Shown: positions 1-7,320, counted from the stretch's first letter. The stretch is DNA of 34,781 nt from an uncultured Clostridium sp. (GCA_946495905.1 CAMMEP010000002.1:1-34781); one strand, 5' to 3'. Notes: generated by a model not told the origin, from the letters alone. Numbers and translations: made by a program.

Positions 1-342
1 CATAAAAGAAATAATTAAATATAAAATTGATTTATGATTTCTTGTAATTTTCTTACTCATTGACTATTGTTTAAAAAAATAATATAATAAGAACGAATAA
101 TGTATAAAAAGATAATTTATACATTTGATTATATTTGGTAATAGAATATAATGAGTGTGGTAAACGGATGTTGACATTGTCCACGATTTGTCCACAGAAA
201 AATGATATTTATAATAAAAATAATACTAATAATACTGATAATTTTAATGTTACTTAGTCCTCAAAAAGCCTGGAATATCAATAATATTATAAATATTAAA
301 TATATTGATAATACATAAGCAGCTACTTCATGCGGAAGTGGT
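1..342. other. AT-rich stretch without a gene
   Basis: No convincing reading frame is present. The stretch contains two close copies of TGTCCAC near 178-196 and a run rich in AATACTAATAAT that resembles sequence upstream of the second SEC-C tail near 6800. It is probably the outer flank of the integrated element or the remains of an older insertion. Confidence 0.5.
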
Positions 343-378
343 AAGAAATATAAGAATTGTTGTGGAAGAAACCAGTAA
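319..378 (+). pseudogene. SEC-C motif tail, left copy (remnant)
   Basis: A 19-codon open stretch follows directly on a TAA stop and encodes a SEC-C zinc-binding tail: SCGSGKKYKNCCG, then RNQ and a stop. The motif is the CxC/CC zinc ligand set found at the C-terminus of SecA and of many small proteins. No gene body precedes it, so this is a gene end without its gene. A homologous tail lies at 6859-6945. I infer that it marks the left junction of an integrated element; the possibility of a plain decayed gene remains. Confidence 0.55.
343..367 (+). repeat. 25-bp direct repeat, candidate left attachment site
   Basis: This 25-bp stretch is identical to 6910-6934. Both lie in the coding part of a SEC-C tail (residues KKYKNCCG), in the same orientation, on either side of the integrase and cargo genes. 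Integration into the 3' end of a small conserved gene is typical of tyrosine recombinases. The flanks also resemble each other imperfectly, so homology of two gene tails could contribute to the identity. Confidence 0.5.
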
Positions 379-432
379 TATCAATACTTTTAGAGATTAA
401 TAAAGTAAACATAAATATGAAAACACACTAAA

Positions 433-456
433 TTGTTTGCATTTTGTTTGCAAAAT
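433..456 (+). repeat. 24-bp direct repeat, inner left copy
   Basis: Exact match to 6753-6776. It contains two TTTGC steps, and a related inverted CTTGCAAACAAAG occurs near 512. It lies just inside the SEC-C repeat at both ends of the island, the place where arm-type integrase binding sites are expected. The function is inferred. Confidence 0.45.
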
Positions 457-604
457 GTTTTCATATGTTAAAATAGAACCTCTGAATCTCTTGAAAATAA
501 AGTGATATAGGCTTGCAAACAAAGTGAATACAAAGTAAAAGAGTGTTAACATTCGTGTTGATGCTCTTTTAGTTTACATTCGAATTTTGAAAGGAGAATG
601 TAAA

Positions 605-1878
605 ATGTCAAATGTAACAATTCAAAAAAGAGGAAAATTCTATCAATACAAATTTGAAATTGCAAAAGTTGATGGAAAAAGAAAATTCATAAGCAAATCA
701 GGATTTAAAACAAAGACTGAAGCAGAAAAGCAGGAAATATTGCATATACTGAATATTTAAATACTGGTTTAGTTTTTAAAGAAAAAGAAATTTCTTTTAG
801 TGATTATTTAGATTATTGGTATGAAAATTACTGTGAAGTGAATTTAAAATATAATACTAGAAGAACTTATAAAACAATAATGGACAAGTATTTAAAACCT
901 GAAATTGGAAAATATAGATTAAGTTCGTTAACAAGTGTTAAGCTAAATTCATTTATTGCTGAATTATGCAATAAATATAATTTTAAAAAAGCATATTATA
1001 ATAATATTTTAAAGGTATTAAAGAATTGTTTTAGAATTGCAACTGATGTATATGGATTTATTAGATATAATCCAGCATTAACTTTAAAATTTCCTAAAAT
1101 TGAAGATAGTAATGATTTTCAAAAACATTTATACAATAAAAATGAAATTAATATGATTTTAGAAAGATTTAAAGATGATGATGCTTTTACTTGTGCTTTT
1201 ATTACGAGCTGTTTTACAGGAATAAGAACAGGGGAGGTTTGTAGCTTAACATGGGAGGATATAGACTTTAAAAATAGAGTTATAAATGTTAAGCATACAG
1301 TATATGATAAACCAGATGATGGGAAAGGTAGATGGTATATTGGAACTACTAAAACAAAACAAGGAACAAGGCAAATTAATATGAGTATTACTCTATATAA
1401 TGCTTTGATTAATTATAAAAAGAAACAACAATATTTGAAGAAAGTATTTGGAAGTGAATATTACACATACCATTTTGAAGATGTATTAAATAAATATGGA
1501 AAAGTAATGGAACAAAGAATTGTACAAAACAAGGGAAATATTCTTCAAATAAAAAAAGCTGATATGGTATTTACAAGACCTAATGGGAAATTTGTTGGCA
1601 GAAATATATTGAATTATCCATTTAAAATAATTCATAAAGAATTAGGTATTAAAAATTGTAGATTTTATGATTTAAGAGGAAGTTATGCAACTATTAATTT
1701 AAGAAATGGTACTGAAATTAGAGATGTTGCAGATATTTTAGGTCATAAATATATAGAAACTACAGAAAATTTTTATATATCAAGTACTGATGAAAACAAG
1801 AAAAATGTAAGTGATGTTTTTGACAGAATAATGAGTTCAGATGTTATTGAAAATATTATAAGGTATGAAGTAGAATGA
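605..1878 (+). pseudogene. Tyrosine recombinase (phage/ICE-type integrase), frameshifted
   Basis: Two adjoining frames together make one integrase of about 424 residues. The first (ATG 605, ribosome site AAAGGAG) gives an Arm-type N-terminal DNA-binding domain beginning MSNVTIQKRGKFYQYKF and ends at TAA 758-760. The second frame resumes as AGNIAYTEYLNTG and continues through the core-binding and catalytic domains. Catalytic positions visible: Arg in TGIRTGEV, Lys in TKTKQGTRQ, Arg in DLRGSYAT (Asp replaces the usual first His), His in LGHK and Tyr in ENFYI. The break near 725-740 is a -1 shift, best explained by loss of one A from a short A run; it has no CGG codon, unlike four other breaks in this window. 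It would have mobilised the island that it borders. It is probably inactive unless the break is a sequencing error. Confidence 0.85.
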
Positions 1879-1908
1879 TTAACGACGAAAAAATTAACAT
1901 AATACGTA

Positions 1909-1937
1909 TTGACAGATATTAAAATATATGCTAAAAT
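1909..1937 (+). promoter_or_regulatory. Sigma-A-type promoter of the acetyltransferase cassette
   Basis: TTGACA at 1909-1914, a 17-bp spacer and TAAAAT at 1932-1937. Transcription would start near 1944, giving a leader of about 170 nt before the first cassette gene. Confidence 0.75.
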
Positions 1938-2002
1938 GAAAAACATATTTAAGAGTATATCTAAAAATGAAAATTTGAGCGATATAGGATAACCTGTAAT
2001 AG

Positions 2003-2035
2003 ATGGTTGTTTACACGATGTATAGATTTTTATAG
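2003..2035 (+). CDS. Candidate 10-residue leader peptide of an attenuator
   Basis: An ATG opens a ten-codon frame, MVVYTMYRFL, whose TAG stop (2033-2035) overlaps the first two bases of the terminator stem that starts at 2034. That arrangement fits ribosome-controlled attenuation, in which a ribosome stalled on the mini-ORF prevents the stem from forming. The upstream ribosome site is weak (AGGA about 14 nt before). Expression is inferred only from position. Confidence 0.35.
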   Translation: MVVYTMYRFL

Positions 2036-2080
2036 TCTTGCAAAGGAGTCTTAAGGATTTCTTTTGCAAGACTTTTATTT
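2034..2080 (+). terminator. Leader terminator (attenuator) before the acetyltransferase cassette
   Basis: A perfect 11-bp stem, AGTCTTGCAAA (2034-2044) with TTTGCAAGACT (2063-2073), runs into a T-rich tract. It lies between the promoter at 1909 and the first gene at 2113, so it must be read through or prevented from forming for the cassette to be expressed. Confidence 0.7.
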
Positions 2081-2112
2081 TAAAAAAAATTAATTTTAAG
2101 GGGATGATAAGA

Positions 2113-2661
2113 ATGATAATAGAAAGTAAAAGATTAATATTAAGAAATTGGGAAGATTCAGATATTCAAGATTTAGTTGAAGGATTAAATAATATAAATG
2201 TGTCAAAATGGATGACTTCTGTTCCATTCCCATATACAGAAAAAGATGCTAAAAATTTTATAGAACATATAAAAAAACAAGATGAAAATCATAAAATTTC
2301 TTTAGCAATTGTATTAAAAGAAAATAACAAAGTAATAGGTGGAACAGAAATTAGAAATATAGATAAAAGAAATGGTACAGCAGGTGGAGGTATATGGATT
2401 AATGAAAAATATCAAAAAAATGGATATGGAACTGAAGCATTTTGTATAAGAAATAGATATATTTTTAATGAAATGAATTTAAGAAGAATTGAAAATGGTT
2501 ATTTTAAAGATAATGAAAAATCACATAAAATGCAATTAAAATTAGGATATAAAGATGAAGGAATAAAAAGAAAGAAATTTTTATGTATGGCAACAAATGA
2601 ATATGTAGATGAATGTATAACAGGATTATTAAAAGAAGAATTTATAGATATTTATAAATAA
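2113..2661 (+). CDS. GNAT N-acetyltransferase, RimJ/RimL-like
   Basis: A 182-residue protein of the RimJ/RimL branch of the GNAT fold, which transfers acetyl from acetyl-CoA to an amino group. It opens MIIESKRLILRNWEDSD, the usual first strand of this group. The acetyl-CoA pyrophosphate loop region is at NEKYQKNGYGTEA, followed by RRIENGYFKDNEKSHKMQLKLGYKDEG, the strand-helix pair typical of RimL relatives. I chose ATG 2113 because AAGGGG at 2098-2103 is well spaced for it, while the frame also extends upstream into the leader terminator. It is the first gene after the attenuator and the head of a tightly packed run of five more genes. The substrate cannot be read from sequence; antibiotic, polyamine or protein N-terminus are all possible. 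Confidence 0.85.
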   Translation: MIIESKRLILRNWEDSDIQDLVEGLNNINVSKWMTSVPFPYTEKDAKNFIEHIKKQDENHKISLAIVLKENNKVIGGTEIRNIDKRNGTAGGGIWINEKYQKNGYGTEAFCIRNRYIFNEMNLRRIENGYFKDNEKSHKMQLKLGYKDEGIKRKKFLCMATNEYVDECITGLLKEEFIDIYK

Positions 2662-2675
2662 AAGGAAGTGGTGAA

Positions 2676-3176
2676 ATGAATGAAATTATAATTAGAAATG
2701 TAGAACTAAAAGATTTAAAATCTGTATCAGAAATTACAATTAGAGGTTGGCAAACAGCTTATAGAGGAATTGTAGATGATGATTATTTAGACAGTTTAAG
2801 TATTGAAGAAAATTATCAAAAGCGAATTAAAGATTATAAGGAAAATGGTTTTATTGTAGCAGAGCAAAATGGAGAAGTAGTCGGATTTTGTAGATATAGA
2901 ATTGGAAATAATTATCAGGCTGAATATCCAGAGGTGGATTGTGAGTTATGTGCTTTATATGTAAAGCCTGAAGAAAAAAGAAAAGGTATAGGTAGAGCTC
3001 TTGTAAATTATGTTAAAAATGAATTTAAGAAAGCTAAGTTAAATAAAATGATTATTTGGTGCTTTAAGGAAAATTATTTATCTAGAACATTTTATGAAAA
3101 AATGGGTGGAATATATTGTGGAGAAACAACTTGTATAAGAGGAAATAAAGAATATGTTGAAGTAGGATATATATGA
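2676..3176 (+). CDS. GNAT N-acetyltransferase
   Basis: A 166-residue single-domain GNAT acetyltransferase. The family signature is clear: IRGWQTAYRGIVDDDYLDSL near the N-terminus, strand 4 at ELCALYVKPEEKRKGIGRALVNYV with the acetyl-CoA loop (Q/R-x-x-G-x-G/A type, here RKGIGRA), and a C-terminal strand with SRTFYEKMGG. This ITIRGWQTAYRGI opening is common in a clostridial and bacillar GNAT group of unknown substrate. A good ribosome site (GGAAGTGG) precedes ATG 2676, 14 bp after the previous stop, so it is probably cotranscribed with it. Confidence 0.85.
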   Translation: MNEIIIRNVELKDLKSVSEITIRGWQTAYRGIVDDDYLDSLSIEENYQKRIKDYKENGFIVAEQNGEVVGFCRYRIGNNYQAEYPEVDCELCALYVKPEEKRKGIGRALVNYVKNEFKKAKLNKMIIWCFKENYLSRTFYEKMGGIYCGETTCIRGNKEYVEVGYI

Positions 3177-3189
3177 TTTAGAAAGTGAA

Positions 3190-4218
3190 TTGGAATTAGT
3201 ATTTCCAACAAAAGAACACAAAAAACAAGTAGAAGAATATTTAAAAGAATTTTTTGATAATGGGGAGTTTGAAATTGCAGGAGATGGTGGCTTAGACAGA
3301 ATTCAAGATTTTGATGAATGGTTACAAAAAGTTAAAAATGATTTATCTGAAGATAATATTGAAGATAGTAGAATTCCTGCTACCTTAAATTTGACAATCA
3401 GAAAATCAGATAAAAAAATAGTAGGAAATGTTCAAATAAGACATAAACTTAATGAAAAACTATTACTTTATGGTGGACATATAGGAGATAGTATTAGACC
3501 ATCTGAAAGAAGAAAAGGATATGCTACTGAGCAAATAAGATTAGCATTATTAAAATGTAAAGAATTAGGTATAGATAGAGTTTTAATGGATTGCGATAAA
3601 AATAATATAGGATCAGCAAAAAGCATTATAAGAAATGGCGGGATTCTTGAAAATGAAGTTTTAATTGATAATGAATTGGTACAAAGGTATTGGATTAGTT
3701 TAAAAAAAAGATATGCTAATAGATACGAATTTCAAGATAGTACAATTTATAAGAAAAGATCAATTAAAAGTGATGAATTTACAGGAGATATTTGTTATTA
3801 TAAGTTTAATTCAGTAAATAAAAAAATTTATATACCTAATGGTACTTGTATAATGGATAATGATTATGAATGGCTAGAGTTTTATGATTATAATTCTAAA
3901 ATTAAATTATCAGCTTTATATAATCAGAATAAAGAAATAATAGAATGGTATTTCGATATTACCAAAGTAATTGGAAAAGAAAATGGAATACCATATGAAG
4001 ACGATTTATATTTAGATGTAGTTGTAAATCCTGAAGGAGAAATAATTTTATTAGATGAAGATGAATTAAAAGCAGCATTAGATAGATTAGAAATTTCGAA
4101 AGAAGATTATAATATGGCATATAATGAAGCTAATATGTTAATGAATAAATTAAAAGGAAATAAATGTAAATTAGAAGCTTTTACAAATAAATATTTAAAT
4201 GAAATGAGGGAAGAGTAA
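3190..4218 (+). CDS. GNAT acetyltransferase fused to a DUF402 domain
   Basis: A 342-residue two-domain protein. Residues 1-175 form a GNAT domain (LVFPTKEHKKQVEEYL opening; GGHIGDSIRPSERRKGYATEQ carries strand 4 and the acetyl-CoA loop; LGIDRVLMDCDKNNIGSAKSI follows). Residues about 180-340 match DUF402: WYFDITKVIG, DDLYLDVVVNPEGE, LLDEDELKAALDR and EDYNMAYNEA, the block seen in nucleoside-phosphatase/FAU-1-like proteins. The reading frame starts at TTG 3190; no ATG is available in frame, and the ribosome site is weak, which suggests translational coupling to the gene 13 bp upstream. Its stop overlaps the next start by one base. The fusion suggests that both activities act on one small molecule or RNA-linked group, but no target can be named. 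Confidence 0.8.
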   Translation: MELVFPTKEHKKQVEEYLKEFFDNGEFEIAGDGGLDRIQDFDEWLQKVKNDLSEDNIEDSRIPATLNLTIRKSDKKIVGNVQIRHKLNEKLLLYGGHIGDSIRPSERRKGYATEQIRLALLKCKELGIDRVLMDCDKNNIGSAKSIIRNGGILENEVLIDNELVQRYWISLKKRYANRYEFQDSTIYKKRSIKSDEFTGDICYYKFNSVNKKIYIPNGTCIMDNDYEWLEFYDYNSKIKLSALYNQNKEIIEWYFDITKVIGKENGIPYEDDLYLDVVVNPEGEIILLDEDELKAALDRLEISKEDYNMAYNEANMLMNKLKGNKCKLEAFTNKYLNEMREE

Positions 4219-4781
4219 TGCCAAAATTTATAATAATAGTTGGTCCACAAGCAGTAGGGAAAATGACTGTTGGGCAAGAATTAGCTAAAATAACAAATTT
4301 AAAATTACTACATAATCATATGACAATAGAATTATTAACCAAGATATTTGATTATAGTAAAGAAGCATATACAAAACTTAATTTAAATTTTAGAACACAA
4401 ATATTTGAAGAATTTTCTAAGAGTAATGAATATGGATTGATTTTTACTTGTTGTTTTGATTTTGATGTAAAAAAAGAATGGGAAATAGTAGAAAAATGGA
4501 GAAATATATTTAAAGAAAAAGGTGAAGAATGTTATTTTATTGAATTAGAAACAACATTAGAAGAAAGAATAAAAAGAAATAAAACAGATAATAGATTAGC
4601 TCATAAACCTTCAAAAAGAAATTTGGAATGGAGCGAGAATGACATTATTAAATCAATAGAAAAACATAGGTTAAATTCTAATCCAAATGAAATACCATTT
4701 GAAAATTATCTAAGAATTGATAATACAAATATATCTGCAGAAGAAACTGCAAAAATGATAAAAGAAAAATTTAGTTTATAG
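4218..4781 (+). CDS. P-loop kinase (AAA/shikimate-kinase-like)
   Basis: A 187-residue single-domain P-loop NTPase. The Walker A motif is at residues 8-16 (GPQAVGKMT), followed by GQELAKITNLKLLHNH, as in small-molecule kinases related to shikimate kinase and chloramphenicol phosphotransferase. A lid-like arginine-rich segment follows (TLEERIKRNKTDNRLAHKPSKR). The ATG overlaps the TAA of the preceding gene by one base (taATG), so the two are translationally coupled. It is likely a kinase that phosphorylates a small molecule; the substrate is unknown. Its place inside an acetyltransferase cassette suggests a modification or resistance role, which is inference. Confidence 0.75.
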   Translation: MPKFIIIVGPQAVGKMTVGQELAKITNLKLLHNHMTIELLTKIFDYSKEAYTKLNLNFRTQIFEEFSKSNEYGLIFTCCFDFDVKKEWEIVEKWRNIFKEKGEECYFIELETTLEERIKRNKTDNRLAHKPSKRNLEWSENDIIKSIEKHRLNSNPNEIPFENYLRIDNTNISAEETAKMIKEKFSL

Positions 4782-4798
4782 AAAGAGGTGGATATAAC

Positions 4799-5374
4799 AT
4801 GAAATATTTTAAGAAATTAATAGGAGATAGAATATATCTTGCACCAAAAGGTATATCTGAAGAAGAAATTGAAAAATTTACAGAATGGATGAACGATTTT
4901 CAAGTAACGGATTATACAGGAAGAACTAGTCAAATAACAACTTATGGTGGCGAAAAACAATATTTAGAAAATGCAGTAAAAGATGCTAATAATAGAAGTT
5001 TTAATATTGTAGAAATTGAAACAGATAAACTAATAGGAACAGTTGGTCTAGAACATTTTAATTGGGTTGAAAGAAGTGCAGTTTTAGGTATCTTTATAGG
5101 AGAAAAAGATTTTAGAAGCAATGGATATGGAACAGAAGCAATTAAAATAATATTAGAATATGGATTTAAATATCTAAATCTTCATAGCATAAGATTGGAT
5201 TTGTTATCAATTAATGAAAGAGCTCATAAATGTTATTTAAAATGTGGATTTAAAGATACAGGAGCAAGTAGAGAACAAATATTCTTGAATGGAAAATATT
5301 ATGATAAACTACATATGGACATACTTGAAAATGAGTTTGAGGGTACTTATATTAGAAATAAAAATATACAATAG
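4799..5374 (+). CDS. GNAT N-acetyltransferase, RimL-like
   Basis: A 191-residue RimL-type GNAT. It begins MKYFKKLIGDRIYLAPKG, with the acetyl-CoA loop at GEKDFRSNGYGTEAIK and the typical LNLHSIRLDLLSINERAHKCYLKCGFK helix-strand segment, ending in FLNGKYYDKLHMDIL. The segment resembles spermidine/aminoglycoside-modifying members of the group, but the family is too broad for a substrate call. AGAGGTGG provides a ribosome site before ATG 4799, 17 bp after the kinase gene. Confidence 0.85.
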   Translation: MKYFKKLIGDRIYLAPKGISEEEIEKFTEWMNDFQVTDYTGRTSQITTYGGEKQYLENAVKDANNRSFNIVEIETDKLIGTVGLEHFNWVERSAVLGIFIGEKDFRSNGYGTEAIKIILEYGFKYLNLHSIRLDLLSINERAHKCYLKCGFKDTGASREQIFLNGKYYDKLHMDILENEFEGTYIRNKNIQ

Positions 5375-5386
5375 GAGATGATATTA

Positions 5387-5854
5387 ATGGAAAAATTAAA
5401 AATAATACAACCTACCATAGATGAATGGTCCAAAATAAATGAATTAGCAAAACAAGTTCATAAATTACATATAAACTGGAATTCAGATTTATTTTTAGAT
5501 GTAGAAGAAGTTATTTCTATGGAAAGATTAAATAAATTATTAGAAACTGATAGTATATATGTTGCAAAAGTTAATGGTGAAATTGTTGGTTATATAATAA
5601 TAGATATAAAAGAAAAAGATAATGGTTTTATGAGGTATAGAAAATTACTGAGTATAGATACATTATGTATTGATGAAGATTTTCGTGGACAGGGTATAGG
5701 AACAAAAATACTGGAATTTGCTAAAAATATAGCAAAAGAAGAGAATTGCACAGATATGCACTTGACAGTAAATCCAAATAACGAAAATGCAATTAAAGTA
5801 TATGAAAAATTTGGTATGAAAGTTTATAATTTGTCATATATGATGAAATTATAG
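5387..5854 (+). CDS. GNAT N-acetyltransferase
   Basis: A 155-residue GNAT. Strand 4 and the acetyl-CoA loop are at LLSIDTLCIDEDFRGQGIGTKILEFA, one of the cleanest matches in the window (R-G-Q-G-I-G), followed by CTDMHLTVNPNNENAIKVYEKFGMK. I chose ATG 5387 because AGGAG at 5373-5377 is 9 nt away; the in-frame ATG at 5378 touches that ribosome site. It is the last gene of the acetyltransferase run and starts 12 bp after the previous stop. Confidence 0.85.
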   Translation: MEKLKIIQPTIDEWSKINELAKQVHKLHINWNSDLFLDVEEVISMERLNKLLETDSIYVAKVNGEIVGYIIIDIKEKDNGFMRYRKLLSIDTLCIDEDFRGQGIGTKILEFAKNIAKEENCTDMHLTVNPNNENAIKVYEKFGMKVYNLSYMMKL

Positions 5855-5922
5855 AATTTGTAGAAATATATGTATTTTTGCTAAAAGATGTGATAAAATA
5901 TGCACCAAGGAGTGATAACAAC

Positions 5923-6595
5923 ATGAAAATATATGTATATCTAGATGAAAGTCGGATCAATTCATAAAAATAGTAAAACGAGATATTTTGCAGTAGGTGG
6001 ATATTTTTGCTTTGAAGAAGATAGAGTGAAGATTAGAGCAAAATATAAAAAAGAAAATTTAAAACTAAAGAAAGCAAAGAAATTAGACTTGGATACTGAA
6101 ATAAAGTCATATGATATGACTGAGGATGAAAAAATACAAGTTTTTAACAAGATACAAGATATTGAAACTTTTCATGGTTGCGTTAAGGTATTTGATAAAA
6201 AATATATGAAAAAGGAAATAGTTGATTCAAATATATTTTTTAATTATGCAGTAAAAGTTTTAATTCAAGATTGCATACTACCAGAACTTAACTTGCAAGA
6301 AAACGATGAGCCAATAGAGTTTATTATAAGTATAGATAATAGAAATATAAGAGTAGGAGAATTGAACAATCTAGAAACATATTTAAAAACTGAATTTTGT
6401 ATTTATGATGATGATTTCAAAATTACATATTATGATTCTAAATCAAATTATGGAATTCAATTAGCAGATTTAACTGTTAATACATTTTACAATTCTTATA
6501 AAAATATAAGCCTAGTTGAAAATATTATAAAAGAATTAAAATCCAAAAATTTTAGAGTAAGTTTATTTCCAAGAAATAGTAGGAATAAAAAATAA
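5923..6595 (+). CDS. DUF3800 protein, interrupted by a CGG +1 shift
   Basis: A DUF3800 family protein (RNase H-like fold) of about 223 residues if decoded across one shift. From ATG 5923 (ribosome site AAGGAG, 10 nt) the zero frame reads MKIYVYLDES then CGG at 5953-5955 and a TAA three codons later. Skipping the C puts the ribosome on GGA (5954), giving the family's N-terminal acidic motif DESG, then SIHKNSKTRYFAVGGYF, and runs without interruption to the C-terminal GIQLADLTVNTFYNS, which carries the second conserved Asp. DUF3800 proteins are common in mobile and defence-linked loci, and nuclease activity is suspected from the fold. It is separated from the acetyltransferase run by 68 bp. It could be a plain one-base insertion, but the shift has the same form as three others in this window. 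Confidence 0.8.
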
Positions 6596-6623
6596 AATTG
6601 TTCATAAAATATTAGTAAAATAT

Positions 6624-6652
6624 TTGACATACTATTTTTTGTGTGGTAAAAT
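6624..6652 (+). promoter_or_regulatory. Sigma-A-type promoter without a downstream gene
   Basis: TTGACA at 6624-6629, a 17-bp spacer and TAAAAT at 6647-6652. It is as good as the cassette promoter at 1909 and has the same -10 hexamer. The transcript would begin near 6660 and meet a strong terminator at 6714-6732. Confidence 0.7.
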
Positions 6653-6659
6653 ATTTATA

Positions 6660-6732
6660 AAGTAAGACCTAGGTAAGGTAGCTAAATGCTAAGCGTATGT
6701 TAAGTACGCTGCCACCTAGGCATTTTTATTAT
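6660..6732 (+). ncRNA. Short structured RNA or orphan attenuator ending in a terminator
   Basis: The predicted transcript folds into an almost continuous hairpin: CCTAGGT (6668-6674) pairs with ACCTAGG (6714-6720), GGTAGC pairs with GCTGCC, and AGCGTA with TACGCT, followed by a T-rich tract from 6722. Inside the stem is a mini-ORF, ATG 6686 to TAA 6701, encoding MLSVC. This is how antibiotic-responsive leaders with a stalling peptide look, but no resistance gene follows. It is therefore either a leader that has lost its gene or a small RNA. Confidence 0.55.
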
Positions 6733-6752
6733 AATAAAAAATGAATGTAAAC

Positions 6753-6776
6753 ATTGTTTGCATTTTGTTTGCAAAA
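6753..6776 (+). repeat. 24-bp direct repeat, inner right copy
   Basis: Exact match to 433-456 and in the same orientation. It lies about 134 bp inside the right SEC-C repeat. Confidence 0.45.
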
Positions 6777-6858
6777 AATAGTAAAACATATATAAAATTA
6801 GTACTAATAATATAATAAATATGAAAGGACATAATCCTTGATATTATTAGTAAAAATA

Positions 6859-6945
6859 ATGTTTTATAGTATTGATAATACAGAAATAAAGTCTTCATGT
6901 GGTTCGGGAAAGAAATATAAGAATTGTTGTGGAAAGAACGCGTAA
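6859..6945 (+). CDS. 28-residue SEC-C tail peptide, right copy (gene end)
   Basis: An ATG-started frame encodes MFYSIDNTEIKSSCGSGKK, then YKNCCGKNA and a stop. The peptide consists of a SEC-C zinc motif with a short lead. It is homologous to the remnant at 319-378, starting from ATTGATAATACA. No ribosome site of quality precedes it, so it may be the restored or displaced end of a larger SEC-C gene and not a working gene of its own. Confidence 0.4.
   Translation: MFYSIDNTEIKSSCGSGKKYKNCCGKNA
6910..6934 (+). repeat. 25-bp direct repeat, candidate right attachment site
   Basis: Identical to 343-367, inside the SEC-C coding tail. With its partner it delimits about 6.6 kb that hold the integrase, the acetyltransferase cassette, the DUF3800 gene and the orphan leader. 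Confidence 0.5.
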
Positions 6946-6966
6946 CTAAAATATAAGAAACTATAA

Positions 6967-7221
6967 TGGATAACTGAAGAGTACAATGTTGTATATGAAA
7001 ATATAACGCAATGGTTTAAAGAAAACAAAGTATCTCTTGAAAGGACTGCAACAGGAAAAAACATGTATAAAAATATATTAGCTTACATTGTTGTAAAAGG
7101 ATTTGTTCCCGAAAGAACAGATAATGAAAGAGTATATTTAATAAAGGATTATAATAAGATAAAATCAAAAAAAGACTTAAAACGTATTTATAAAGAATAT
7201 GTTAAAAAAGGAGTTCTATAA
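6967..7221 (+). pseudogene. Open frame of about 84 codons without a start, likely gene remnant
   Basis: The frame is open from just after a TAA (6964-6966) to the TAA at 7219-7221 and reads TEEYNVVYENITQWFKENK through GKNMYKNILAYIVVKGFVPE to KRIYKEYVKKGVL. The first ATG is only at 7063. The composition is that of a real soluble protein C-terminus, rich in Lys, Tyr and Glu, but I recognise no family. It lies directly outside the right candidate attachment site and may be the 3' part of a gene truncated by the island. Confidence 0.4.
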
Positions 7222-7224
7222 AAG

Positions 7225-7253
7225 AGAGTTGGATAATTCCAATTCTTTTTTAT
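7225..7253 (+). terminator. Intrinsic terminator closing the island side
   Basis: AGAGTTGG (7225-7232) pairs with CCAATTCT (7239-7246, one G-U pair), followed by TTTTTATT. Confidence 0.65.
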
Positions 7254-7282
7254 TTGACAAATAGTATTTTAAATGATAATAT
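7254..7282 (+). promoter_or_regulatory. Consensus promoter of the PPC-domain gene
   Basis: TTGACA at 7254-7259, 17 bp, TAATAT at 7277-7282, followed by the ribosome site GAGGAGG at 7304-7310. Confidence 0.8.
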
Positions 7283-7320
7283 TGTTTCTAGTTAAAGTAT
7301 TCTGAGGAGGAATTTTTGTA

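Noticed and set aside
1773..2069. Minus-strand frame across the integrase end and the leader
   Set aside because: It is a hydrophobic-rich reading of AT-rich sequence, runs through the terminator hairpin, and lacks a ribosome site.
6859..6945. SEC-C peptide as a confident stand-alone gene
   Set aside because: It has no good ribosome site and its twin at 319-378 has no start at all; a displaced gene end is more likely.
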